From Flavobacterium sp. CFS9 (GTDB lineage: Bacteria; Bacteroidota; Bacteroidia; Flavobacteriales; Flavobacteriaceae): 64,000 bases of DNA. Both the position numbers and the translations under genes were made by a program. The stretch is taken from contig NZ_AP031573.1 of assembly GCF_041154745.1 (NCBI RefSeq), positions 4,216,001 through 4,280,000 on the forward strand, written 5' to 3'. Numbering within the stretch: position 1 is the first letter of the stretch; the number at the start of each line of letters is the position of its first letter. The notes under the pieces are model-generated. The model had not been told where the DNA came from and did not search any database. It worked only from the letters and a program-made list of their open reading frames with translations. Shown piece by piece: positions 33,370-41,189 of this stretch.

Positions 33370-34332
33370 ATGAAACATTGGATTGAAGCCGCTCGTTTGC
33401 GTACCTTACCTTTATCAGTTTCCGGAATCATAGTAGGAAGTATATATGCCTTATCGAACCCAACAGCGACCATCAATACACCAACCGAGGTATTCAGTTG
33501 GAAGATTTTTGGTTTTGCGTTATTGACAACACTTGGATTGCAGGTTTTGTCTAATTTTGCAAATGATTACGGCGATGGTGTAAAAGGGACGGACAATGCC
33601 GACAGAGTTGGCCCACAGCGTGCCATTCAGAGTGGTGTTATTACGCCTCAGGCTATGAAAAAGGCCATTATAATTACTTCATTTTTGACCTTGTTATCTG
33701 CAATTGTACTGATCTATTTTGCTTTTGGCGAAAGTAATTTTGGATACTCTATCTTCTTCTTATTACTTGGAATAGCAGCAATTGTTTCGGCAATTCGTTA
33801 TACCGTTGGAAATTCAGCTTACGGATATAAAGGATTTGGAGATTTGTTCGTTTTTATCTTCTTCGGATTGGTTAGTACTTTGGGAGTAAACTTTTTGTAT
33901 TCAAAAGAAGTTGATCCGCTTTTGATCTTACCAGCTGTTTCAATTGGATTATTAAGTGTTGGAGTTTTAAATTTGAACAATATGCGTGATGAAGAATCAG
34001 ATCGCAAATCTGGAAAAAATACCATCGTTGTTCAGATGGGTGGTGCAAAAGCTAAAATTTATCATTTCACGTTGATTATTACAGCTATGATTTTAGTAGT
34101 TGCTTTTGCCTTTTTGAGCGATTATAACTTTGATCAGTATTTATTTTTATTGGCTTTTATTCCTTTAACCAAACATTTAATTACGGTTTACAAAAATCAA
34201 AACCCAAAATTGTTAGATCCTGAATTGAAGAAACTGGCACTAAGCACCTTTTTACTTTCGATATTATTGACAGTATGTATGATTTCATTGATTTCAGACA
34301 TTATTGTAAACCTCTTTTTAGGAGGAAGATAA
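33370..34332 (+). CDS. menA: 1,4-dihydroxy-2-naphthoate polyprenyltransferase
   Basis: A 320-residue inner-membrane enzyme of the UbiA superfamily that attaches the polyprenyl tail to dihydroxynaphthoate, the step before final methylation to menaquinone. The MenA-specific Asp-rich motif N-D-Y-G-D-G-V-K-G-T-D is at residues 65-75, followed by R-V-G-P-Q-R-A; the second motif N-N-M-R-D-E-E-S-D lies near 203-211. About eight or nine membrane helices are visible. It follows menB and precedes a UPF0173 hydrolase gene by 30 bases. Confidence 0.94.
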   Translation: MKHWIEAARLRTLPLSVSGIIVGSIYALSNPTATINTPTEVFSWKIFGFALLTTLGLQVLSNFANDYGDGVKGTDNADRVGPQRAIQSGVITPQAMKKAIIITSFLTLLSAIVLIYFAFGESNFGYSIFFLLLGIAAIVSAIRYTVGNSAYGYKGFGDLFVFIFFGLVSTLGVNFLYSKEVDPLLILPAVSIGLLSVGVLNLNNMRDEESDRKSGKNTIVVQMGGAKAKIYHFTLIITAMILVVAFAFLSDYNFDQYLFLLAFIPLTKHLITVYKNQNPKLLDPELKKLALSTFLLSILLTVCMISLISDIIVNLFLGGR

Positions 34333-34362
34333 AACAAAGTTCAATTTTAAAAATCAATTAAA

Positions 34363-35040
34363 ATGAAAATAACTTTTTACGGACATGCGTCTTTAGGTAT
34401 TGAAGTGGGTGGAAAACACATTATTGTAGATCCTTTTATTACAGGGAATCCACAAGCAGCAGGAGTTGATATCAACACCTTAGAAGCAGATTATATTTTA
34501 CTTACTCATGCGCATGGTGACCATGTTCTGGATGTTGAAGCTATTGCCAATCGTACCAAAGCAGTGATCGTTTCAAATGCTGAAATTGCAGGTTATTATG
34601 CTAAATTAGGTTTCAGTTCACATCCTATGAATCATGGAGGAAGCTGGCAGTTTGATTTCGGAAAAGTAAAATATGTCAATGCAATTCATTCAAGCTCTTT
34701 TCCTGACGGAAGTTATGGCGGAAACCCGGGTGGTTTTGTAATCGAAGGCGAACATAAAAATATTTACATTGCCGGAGATACTGCACTGACAATGGATATG
34801 AAGCTAATTCCAATGAGAACCAAACTGGATCTGGCAATTCTTCCAATCGGAAATAATTTTACAATGGATGTTGAAGATGCTATCATAGCTTCAGATTTTG
34901 TGGAATGCGATAAGATTTTAGGTTATCATTTCGACACTTTTGGTTACATCAAAATCGATCATGAAGACGCTATTCGCAAGTTCTTTGATAAAGGAAAAGA
35001 TCTGATGCTTTTGGAAATTGGCGAATCAATTGAACTGTAA
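34363..35040 (+). CDS. UPF0173 metal-dependent hydrolase (metallo-beta-lactamase fold)
   Basis: A 225-residue cytoplasmic protein of the metallo-beta-lactamase superfamily, UPF0173 group. The metal motif T-H-A-H-G-D-H lies at residues 48-54, after D-P-F-I-T-G-N-P; later ligands are in N-H-G-G-S, the Asp of I-A-G-D-T-A-L and the His of L-G-Y-H-F-D-T. The reaction of this group is not established. Its place directly after menA raises the possibility of a hydrolase step in menaquinone synthesis (such as DHNA-CoA thioesterase), but that is only a guess from position. Confidence 0.88.
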   Translation: MKITFYGHASLGIEVGGKHIIVDPFITGNPQAAGVDINTLEADYILLTHAHGDHVLDVEAIANRTKAVIVSNAEIAGYYAKLGFSSHPMNHGGSWQFDFGKVKYVNAIHSSSFPDGSYGGNPGGFVIEGEHKNIYIAGDTALTMDMKLIPMRTKLDLAILPIGNNFTMDVEDAIIASDFVECDKILGYHFDTFGYIKIDHEDAIRKFFDKGKDLMLLEIGESIEL

Positions 35041-35045
35041 TTAAA

Positions 35046-35561
35046 ATGTCAGATATTAAATTTATTTGCGAATGCTGTGGCGAAGAGCATGAAAGCTGGC
35101 CGGCATTAGCTTACAGTTCACCTTTTTCTTATGATAAACTTTCTCCGGAAGAGAAAGAGGAAATTGCAGAGATTAATGAAGATTTTTGCGTGATCAAACG
35201 TCCGGATCAGGTACATCGTTTTATCAGAGCAGTTTTGGTTCAGCAAGTGAATGATCATTGCGAAGATTTAGAGTACGGCTTCTGGGTTTCGCTAAGTGAA
35301 AAAAGTTTTGAAGATTATCTCGAAAATGGTGAAGATGAAAATCACGAAGCACAGTATTTCGGATGGCTTTCCAATTACATTCCGGATTATGAATTTTCAA
35401 GCAGTATTCCCACAACAGTAGTGACCAAACCCGGCAATGAAAGACCGGAGATTTTTCCACACCAGGATTTCGATCATCCTTTTGTAAAAGATTTTTATAA
35501 CGGAATTACAAAAGCGGAGGCGGAGAAAAGAATTTACAGAATATTAAATAATAAGGCCTGA
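35046..35561 (+). CDS. DUF2199 domain protein
   Basis: A 171-residue cytoplasmic protein that matches the DUF2199 pattern: an N-terminal C-E-C-C-G-E-E-H zinc-ribbon-like start at residues 8-15, W-P-A-L-A-Y, then I-K-R-P-D-Q-V-H-R-F-I-R and Y-G-F-W-V-S-L-S. The function of this family is unknown. The gene starts 5 bases after the UPF0173 stop, so the two are co-transcribed. Confidence 0.85.
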   Translation: MSDIKFICECCGEEHESWPALAYSSPFSYDKLSPEEKEEIAEINEDFCVIKRPDQVHRFIRAVLVQQVNDHCEDLEYGFWVSLSEKSFEDYLENGEDENHEAQYFGWLSNYIPDYEFSSSIPTTVVTKPGNERPEIFPHQDFDHPFVKDFYNGITKAEAEKRIYRILNNKA

Positions 35562-35595
35562 ATTTTGTAAGTGATCTTAAAATAAATTTTCTACA

Positions 35596-36798
35596 ATGAT
35601 TTTAAAAAAAATTGCCCTGTTTCTTTTAATTACGACTTCGTGCAGCATTTTTGCACAAAAAGACGGTTATTGGGATAAAGAACGTGCTACTACAAAAGAA
35701 ATTATAGTCTCTGCCCGTGACCGAATTATTCTTAAAACAGAAGATTTGCCTGTAGGGACAACAGAAATTGTATACCGAATTACACTTTTAGATGAAAATC
35801 AGGAAATGGCAAACAGTCTGGTTTCTGTTCTAAAATCAATTCCGGATCCAACAGGAATTAGTCAGGGATCAGCCGGAGCAGTTTTTTTGATGTCTAAAAT
35901 TTCAGGAGACGATACCTGTACCTACGCTTTGTTTACTTCCAATGAAACGGCAAAAAAATATATCACGGACGGTAAAACAGATAAAGCCTGCTACGATCAG
36001 AAAGATCCTTTAAGCAAAGACGCTAAGCAACTGTCACTGGATAAGTCGTCCTGTTTGGGACAGAATGTCAATACGCTTTGGTTTGGTTTTCATAGCAAAA
36101 ACTGGCTCTTAAATCAAAAAATTGTTCTGGAAGTCGTACCATGGGTAGACACCAAATTGAATCGTGGATGGAATCAGGACAATAAGAATGAAATTATAAG
36201 TCTTTGTAAAACCTCTACAATGGCTCAGAAAATGGCTAATTCAGATGATTTTTGTGTGTGTATACTCGATAAAATCATGAAACAGTATCGTTATACAGAG
36301 TTTCAAAAGTTATTACCAATTGAAAAGACTAAAGCTTATAAGGATTTTGGAAATAGCTGTTATAAAGATGCTGATATTTCTAAAAATGTCTACAACGACC
36401 TGAGAAAACAAGCTGCTGCTTTAATCCGACTTCAGAAATACAACGAAGCGATTCCGAAACTGAATACCATCATTAACGACGGAAAAGCAACGGCTTTAGA
36501 TTACAGTTCGATAGGATATTGTTATATTTTGACGAAACAATACGGTAAGGCGATTAAATTCCTGAAAGAAGGGGAGAAATTAGACGACACAGAGTTGCTT
36601 GTCAAATTAAATCTGGCACATGTTTACCTGATTAGTGATGATTATAGCGAAGCGAAGGCCATTTATAAAAAATACCAATCGCAAAACGTAACAGACAGTT
36701 TGAGCTGGGTAGAGAAAACAAAACAGGATTTTGTAATTTTTCAAAAAGCAGGGTTACCCTCAAAAGATTTTGAAAAAATATTGAAACTGTATAATTAA
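35596..36798 (+). CDS. Exported TPR protein of unknown role
   Basis: A 400-residue protein with a signal peptide (cleavage near S-I-F-A-Q, residue 21). Residues 25-190 form a beta-rich domain (D-Y-S-like repeats absent; E-I-I-V-S-A-R-D-R-I-I-L at 35-46). Residues 210-255 hold several Cys (F-C-V-C-I-L-D-K-I-M), and about 270-365 contain TPR helices (Y-N-E-A-I-P-K-L, Y-G-K-A-I-K-F-L-K-E-G-E-K-L, Y-S-E-A-K-A-I-Y-K-K-Y). TPR repeats mediate protein contacts. It begins 34 bases after DUF2199 and is followed by a terminator that closes the menB-menA unit. Confidence 0.75.
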   Translation: MILKKIALFLLITTSCSIFAQKDGYWDKERATTKEIIVSARDRIILKTEDLPVGTTEIVYRITLLDENQEMANSLVSVLKSIPDPTGISQGSAGAVFLMSKISGDDTCTYALFTSNETAKKYITDGKTDKACYDQKDPLSKDAKQLSLDKSSCLGQNVNTLWFGFHSKNWLLNQKIVLEVVPWVDTKLNRGWNQDNKNEIISLCKTSTMAQKMANSDDFCVCILDKIMKQYRYTEFQKLLPIEKTKAYKDFGNSCYKDADISKNVYNDLRKQAAALIRLQKYNEAIPKLNTIINDGKATALDYSSIGYCYILTKQYGKAIKFLKEGEKLDDTELLVKLNLAHVYLISDDYSEAKAIYKKYQSQNVTDSLSWVEKTKQDFVIFQKAGLPSKDFEKILKLYN

Positions 36799-36814
36799 AA
36801 AACATCAAATCAAT

Positions 36815-36866
36815 AATAAGCCTGTTTAATGGTATGACACCTACTATTTCAGGCTTATTTTTTTTT
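36815..36866 (+). terminator. Terminator between the TPR gene and menC
   Basis: Stem AATAAGCCTG / CAGGCTTATT with a 25-base loop and a T-run. It separates menC from the upstream menB-menA unit, unless read-through occurs. Confidence 0.75.
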
Positions 36867-36880
36867 CATCAATTGACTAT

Positions 36881-37927
36881 ATGAAAGCGACTTTTCACAA
36901 ATACATGCTTGATTTTAAAAGACCTTCCGGGACCTCCAGAGGGATTATGACCAAGAAAGAAACCTGGTTTATTGTTTTGGAAGAGAACGGTAAAAAAGGG
37001 ATAGGCGAGTGTGGAATACTTCGAGGTTTGAGCGCGGATGATCGTGAAGATTATGAAGAAAAATTACAATGGACGTGTGATAATATCCATTTAGGAGAAG
37101 AGGCACTTTGGGATGCTTTGTTAGAGTTTCCATCGATACAATTTGGTGTTGAAATGGCATTTCGATCTCTTAGAAGCGAAGATCCGTTTGTTTTGTTTCC
37201 TTCCGATTTTACCAGTAATTCAAAGTCAATTGTGATAAATGGTTTAGTCTGGATGGGGGAAGCTTCCTTTATGAAAGAACAAATTGAGGAGAAATTAGCT
37301 ACCGGTTTTAATTGTATAAAGTTGAAAATAGGAGCGATTAATTTTGAAAAAGAATTGGAGTTATTGGGGTTTATTCGCAGTCATTTTTCAGCAGAGCAAA
37401 TTGAAATCAGGGTGGATGCCAATGGCGCTTTTGTCTTAAATGAAGCATTAGATAAGTTGAATCAACTGAATAAATATCAGTTACATAGTATTGAACAGCC
37501 TATCAAGAAAGGGAACATTGCTGCAATGGCGGATTTATGTAAAACCACACCGTTTCCCATCGCTCTGGATGAAGAACTGATTGGTGTTTTTTCGTTGGAA
37601 GAAAAAGAAGCTTTATTACAAAAAATACGACCACAATACATTATTTTAAAACCTAGTTTTGTTGGCGGTTTCAGAGGAACAAAAGAATGGATAGATTTGG
37701 CAGATAAGTATCAAATAGGATGGTGGATTACTTCGGCATTAGAAAGTAATATTGGTCTTAATGCGATCGCACAATGGACATTTTTGCAAAACTCAAAAAT
37801 GCCTCAGGGTCTTGGAACCGGAGCACTTTATACCAATAATTTTGATTGTCCGCTTGAAGTCGTGGAGGGACAGTTATGGTACAGTAAAACAAAAGACTGG
37901 GATTTCGATTTTCTTACTAGCTTATAA
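36881..37927 (+). CDS. menC: o-Succinylbenzoate synthase
   Basis: A 348-residue enolase-superfamily enzyme that dehydrates SHCHC to o-succinylbenzoate in menaquinone synthesis. Catalytic residues are in place: K147 and K149 (K-L-K-I-G), metal ligands D179 (V-D-A-N-G-A-F), E205 (E-Q-P) and D230 (L-D-E-E), and K257 (L-K-P-S). The start lies only 15 bases past the preceding terminator. MenE, which usually acts next and is often adjacent, is not in this window. Confidence 0.92.
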   Translation: MKATFHKYMLDFKRPSGTSRGIMTKKETWFIVLEENGKKGIGECGILRGLSADDREDYEEKLQWTCDNIHLGEEALWDALLEFPSIQFGVEMAFRSLRSEDPFVLFPSDFTSNSKSIVINGLVWMGEASFMKEQIEEKLATGFNCIKLKIGAINFEKELELLGFIRSHFSAEQIEIRVDANGAFVLNEALDKLNQLNKYQLHSIEQPIKKGNIAAMADLCKTTPFPIALDEELIGVFSLEEKEALLQKIRPQYIILKPSFVGGFRGTKEWIDLADKYQIGWWITSALESNIGLNAIAQWTFLQNSKMPQGLGTGALYTNNFDCPLEVVEGQLWYSKTKDWDFDFLTSL

Positions 37928-37953
37928 AAAAAACTGGCCAAAAGCCAGTTTTT
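37927..37953. terminator. Bidirectional terminator between menC and the HhH gene
   Basis: Stem AAACTGGC / GCCAGTTT with a short loop and flanking A- and T-runs, between convergent stops. Confidence 0.85.
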
Positions 37954-37974
37954 ATGGTTATATTGATTTTGGTT

Positions 37975-38526
37975 TTATTCTTTTCCTCCTTTAAGACTAT
38001 CTTGCCAGTCTTTCAATTCCTGCCATTTCCCTTGGTAAGCAAGTAATGCCTGTCTGGCCCAGGTGCTTGGATTGTGAATGGCATAATTTTCACCTCCGCC
38101 ATCCAGAATGGATTGTAACTTTTCGGTTGAAGCTTCTGATAGTTCGTGCCATGTTTTAATTCCTGCTGCGTTAAATAACGCTTCAATTTTTGGTCCGATA
38201 CCTTCGACTATTTTTAAATCATTTTCTTTAATTTTTTTGCCATAGGCGGTTGCTGCCAATGCACTGTCAAAAGGTATTGCAGGTATCGCTGCTGCTGCAA
38301 AAGATTGTGGAGCATTGTTAACTTTAGCTTTTGCGGCCAATTCAGCTTCCAGAGAAGAAATTTTAGCATTCAGGTTTCGCGTATTGGCTTTGCAGGCATC
38401 CAGATCGGACTGTAGTGACAAAGCAAGTGAATCGTCGCCTTTAGAATTCATTTTTCCCAGTAAGTAACCCAAAATTCCACAGATTAATCCCACTAGAGCC
38501 GGTATTAAGATACAAGGTATATTCAT
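37975..38526 (-). CDS. Membrane-anchored helix-hairpin-helix protein
   Basis: A 183-residue protein with one N-terminal membrane helix (about 4-24), a coiled-coil segment (about 38-66), an Ala/Pro linker and a C-terminal helix-hairpin-helix-like domain (L-K-I-V-E-G-I-G-P-K-I-E-A-L-F at about 104-118). This C-terminal domain resembles the one found at the end of some NuoE subunits and ribosomal-protein-like fusions and may bind DNA or protein. It lies 19 bases after the tandem OmpA gene, so the two probably form one operon and may link the membrane to a cytoplasmic partner. The role is not known. Confidence 0.7.
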   Translation of the reverse strand: MNIPCILIPALVGLICGILGYLLGKMNSKGDDSLALSLQSDLDACKANTRNLNAKISSLEAELAAKAKVNNAPQSFAAAAIPAIPFDSALAATAYGKKIKENDLKIVEGIGPKIEALFNAAGIKTWHELSEASTEKLQSILDGGGENYAIHNPSTWARQALLAYQGKWQELKDWQDSLKGGKE

Positions 38527-38545
38527 GATCGTATATTTTGATTGA

Positions 38546-39466
38546 TTATTTAATTGTTATCACTGTTCTTCTGTTGTTTGCCCTCCCTTCGGCGGTGGTA
38601 TTTTCACCAATTGGTTCGTCAGGACCTTTCGATTCTGCTGTAATCCGATTTCCGTCAATACCATTTTTCGACAAATAATTTTTAGTAAACTCGGCTCTTT
38701 TTTGACCAAGAGTTACATTAGAATCACGGTTTCCAACATTATCACTATGTCCGACAACTACAATTGCCGCATCTTTCACATGCTCCATATATTTTACCAG
38801 ATCGGCAACTTTTTCTTTTTCCGGAGCTGTTAACTTATCACTGGATTTGTTGGTATTGAAATGTAAAATAAGCGGGTCACCGTTGATTTTCTCTTTCAGA
38901 ATAGCCCATTCATCGGTTACAGTTGGAGTGGTTTCAGGAGTTTCAGGAGCGTCAAAAGTGTATTTGACAGGCCCGAAAAGTGTATCCTTTTTCGTTTGCC
39001 ATTTATCGGTCACTTCCCCCTTTGTGTCTAACTGCGCATCAGGTAAACCTTGAGACACAAAATACTTTTTAATGTCATTGGCTCGTGCCAGACCCAGATT
39101 TTCAAAAGTTGTTGTATTCGTTTCATCTGAAGTAGCATAACCGGTTAGGGTAATTTTTTGCTTTGGATTAGCGATCAGGAATGTTTTAAGATTTTGAATT
39201 CCAATCGATACCGAATCACCCACAGGTAAAAGCGCTGTAGGACTGTTTTTAAGGAACTTGATATTATCATTGGTGTGGTAATCAATTCCCGAACCATTTA
39301 GAATAAAAGGGACAATAATTTCGTCCTGAGCCACTACTGTCGATACTTTTTCGGTATCAACCGCAGGTGTTTTCATAGTGCAATTGCAGCAAAATTTCAA
39401 ATACAAAAAGGTACCTAAAATAATGGTTATTACAATGCCTAACAGATAAAGTGCTTTTTTAGACAT
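38546..39466 (-). CDS. Tandem OmpA-domain envelope protein
   Basis: A 306-residue protein with an N-terminal membrane helix (about 5-23) followed by Cys residues (F-C-C-N-C) that do not form a standard lipobox. Two OmpA-like domains follow: a diverged one at about 70-160 (K-I-T-L-T-G-Y-A-T, L-G-L-A-R-A-N-D-I) and a canonical one at about 195-306 (V-V-G-H-S-D-N-V-G, G-Q-K-R-A, S-K-G, R-A-N-N-R-R). OmpA domains bind peptidoglycan through an Asp and Arg that are both present in the second domain. It starts the operon with the HhH protein. Confidence 0.85.
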   Translation of the reverse strand: MSKKALYLLGIVITIILGTFLYLKFCCNCTMKTPAVDTEKVSTVVAQDEIIVPFILNGSGIDYHTNDNIKFLKNSPTALLPVGDSVSIGIQNLKTFLIANPKQKITLTGYATSDETNTTTFENLGLARANDIKKYFVSQGLPDAQLDTKGEVTDKWQTKKDTLFGPVKYTFDAPETPETTPTVTDEWAILKEKINGDPLILHFNTNKSSDKLTAPEKEKVADLVKYMEHVKDAAIVVVGHSDNVGNRDSNVTLGQKRAEFTKNYLSKNGIDGNRITAESKGPDEPIGENTTAEGRANNRRTVITIK

Positions 39467-39669
39467 AGGTGATGAAGTTAAGATTCTATCAAATTTAACA
39501 AAAAAATAAATGCATAACCCATTAAAAATCAGTTATTTTAAAGTTATTATTCTTATTGTGAGCGCATTACGGAAATGAAATTTAAGGTGTAACAATGATT
39601 CTTGAAGTTTCAATTCTTTGACCAAATTAAATTGAGTAACTTGCATAAAAATTAAATTCAGACATTAAA

Positions 39670-40143
39670 ATGGTCGAAATAGAAAGAAAGTTTCTGGTAA
39701 AATCAGCTGATTTTAAAGAACAGGCTTTTACGTACAATAAAATTGCTCAGGGCTATTTAAGTGCAGTCCCTGAAAGAACGGTTCGTGTGCGTATCAAAGG
39801 CGAAAGAGGTTTTATTACCATAAAAGGAGTCAGTCAGCAGGGCGGAATGTCCCGCTTTGAATGGGAGAATGAAATTCCGCTGGATGAAGCATTGGAATTG
39901 CTTAAGTTATGTGAAAAAGGGAAAATTGAGAAAACGCGTTACGAAATAAAATTAGGAAAGCACATTTTTGAAGTAGATGAGTTTTACGGAGAAAATGAAG
40001 GACTGGTGATGGCAGAAGTAGAACTGGAATCTGAAACAGAAACTTTTGAGAAGCCGGATTGGTTAGGAGAAGAAGTAACAAACGATCCAAGATATTATAA
40101 TGCTTATTTGAGTAAGAATCCTTTTAAAGAGTGGGAGAAGTAA
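39670..40143 (+). CDS. CYTH-domain phosphohydrolase
   Basis: A 157-residue cytoplasmic protein of the CYTH superfamily, an acidic tunnel fold that acts on triphosphates. The E-x-E-x-K signature is at E3-I-E5-R-K7, followed by the basic R-V-R-I-K-G, the T-I-K-G strand and E-V-D-E-F-Y-G-E-N-E-G-L, E-V-E-L near the end. Bacterial members of this size are often inorganic triphosphatases; adenylate cyclase activity is a less likely alternative. It precedes the YpdA-like gene by 4 bases. Confidence 0.9.
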   Translation: MVEIERKFLVKSADFKEQAFTYNKIAQGYLSAVPERTVRVRIKGERGFITIKGVSQQGGMSRFEWENEIPLDEALELLKLCEKGKIEKTRYEIKLGKHIFEVDEFYGENEGLVMAEVELESETETFEKPDWLGEEVTNDPRYYNAYLSKNPFKEWEK

Positions 40144-40147
40144 AAAC

Positions 40148-41113
40148 ATGAATACATATGATTTGATTATTGTAGGAGGCGGACCAATTGGTCTGGCTTG
40201 TGCAATTGAAGCCCAAAAGAAAGGTTTACGTTATTTGATAATTGAAAAAGGAGCTATAGTCAATAGTATTTTCAACTATCCTTTGTATATGACTTTTTTT
40301 TCCACTGCGGAAAGATTAGAGATCGGAGACATACCGTTCAGTTGTCTGGCACCGAAGCCTGGCCGTCAGGAAGCTCTGGAATATTACCGAAATATTCATC
40401 GGTATTTTAAGTTTTCCATTCATTTATTTGAAAGAGTGCTTCAGGTAGAGAAACTTCCTGATACCACATTTAGAATTACAACTAATAAAACACTTTATCA
40501 AGCTTCGAATGTGATAATTGCAACAGGTTTTTATGATATTCCGATTGAGATGGAAGTAAAAGGGGAAGAATTATCTAAAGTCCGTCATTATTATAAAGAA
40601 GCTCACGAGTATGCTTTTAGAGATGTTTTAGTGGTAGGAGCAAACAATTCGTCAGTAGATGCAGCTTTGGAATGCTGGCGAAAAGGGGCCAATGTTACCA
40701 TGGTTATTCGGAAGAAGGAAATCAATAGCCGTGTAAAATACTGGGCAAAGCCAGATATTGAAAACCGAATTGCGGAAGGCAGTATTAAAGCTTATTTCGA
40801 ATCAAATATTACTGAAATCAGGAAAAATGAAGTAGAAATAGAAACTCCTTCGGGGAAAATTACTATCGAAAATGATTTTGTATTGGCCCTAACCGGATAC
40901 AAACCCGATTTGGCTTTTCTGGAAAATATGGGAATACAATTATCAGAAGATGAATTAAGAACTCCAACATACAATCCCGAAACTATGGAGACCAATGTGG
41001 AAGGCTTATTTTTAGCGGGTGTAATTTGTGGAGGAATGCATACGCACAAATGGTTTATCGAAAATTCTCGTGTCCATGCGAGTATGATTGTGGATTATAT
41101 TACTTCGAAATAA
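40148..41113 (+). CDS. YpdA-family bacillithiol-disulfide reductase-like flavoprotein
   Basis: A 321-residue FAD/NADPH oxidoreductase of the YpdA (Bdr) family. The FAD motif I-I-V-G-G-G-P-I-G-L-A is at about residues 7-17 and the NAD(P)H motif V-V-G-A-N-N-S-S-V-D-A-A near 165-176. The family block C-L-A-P-K-P-G-R-Q-E-A-L-E-Y-Y-R is present, and the conserved Cys in I-F-N-Y-P is missing as in other YpdA proteins, which reduce bacillithiol disulfide. This supports bacillithiol as the low-molecular-weight thiol here, although no bsh gene is in the window. It is co-transcribed with the CYTH gene. Confidence 0.9.
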   Translation: MNTYDLIIVGGGPIGLACAIEAQKKGLRYLIIEKGAIVNSIFNYPLYMTFFSTAERLEIGDIPFSCLAPKPGRQEALEYYRNIHRYFKFSIHLFERVLQVEKLPDTTFRITTNKTLYQASNVIIATGFYDIPIEMEVKGEELSKVRHYYKEAHEYAFRDVLVVGANNSSVDAALECWRKGANVTMVIRKKEINSRVKYWAKPDIENRIAEGSIKAYFESNITEIRKNEVEIETPSGKITIENDFVLALTGYKPDLAFLENMGIQLSEDELRTPTYNPETMETNVEGLFLAGVICGGMHTHKWFIENSRVHASMIVDYITSK

Positions 41114-41118
41114 TTTTA

Positions 41119-41181
41119 AGCCAAGAATTCACGAATTAGAACTTTACAACTTCATAAAAAATAACTCGTGAATTCGTGGCT
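41119..41181. repeat. Inverted-arm intergenic element between convergent genes
   Basis: Arms AGCCAAGAATTCACGAATTA (41119-41138) and TAACTCGTGAATTCGTGGCT (41162-41181) are inverted copies at 18 of 20 positions. It occupies nearly the whole gap and could act as a shared 3' hairpin. I recall this text as a recurring flavobacterial repeat. Confidence 0.75.
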
Positions 41182-41189
41182 AAAAAAAC

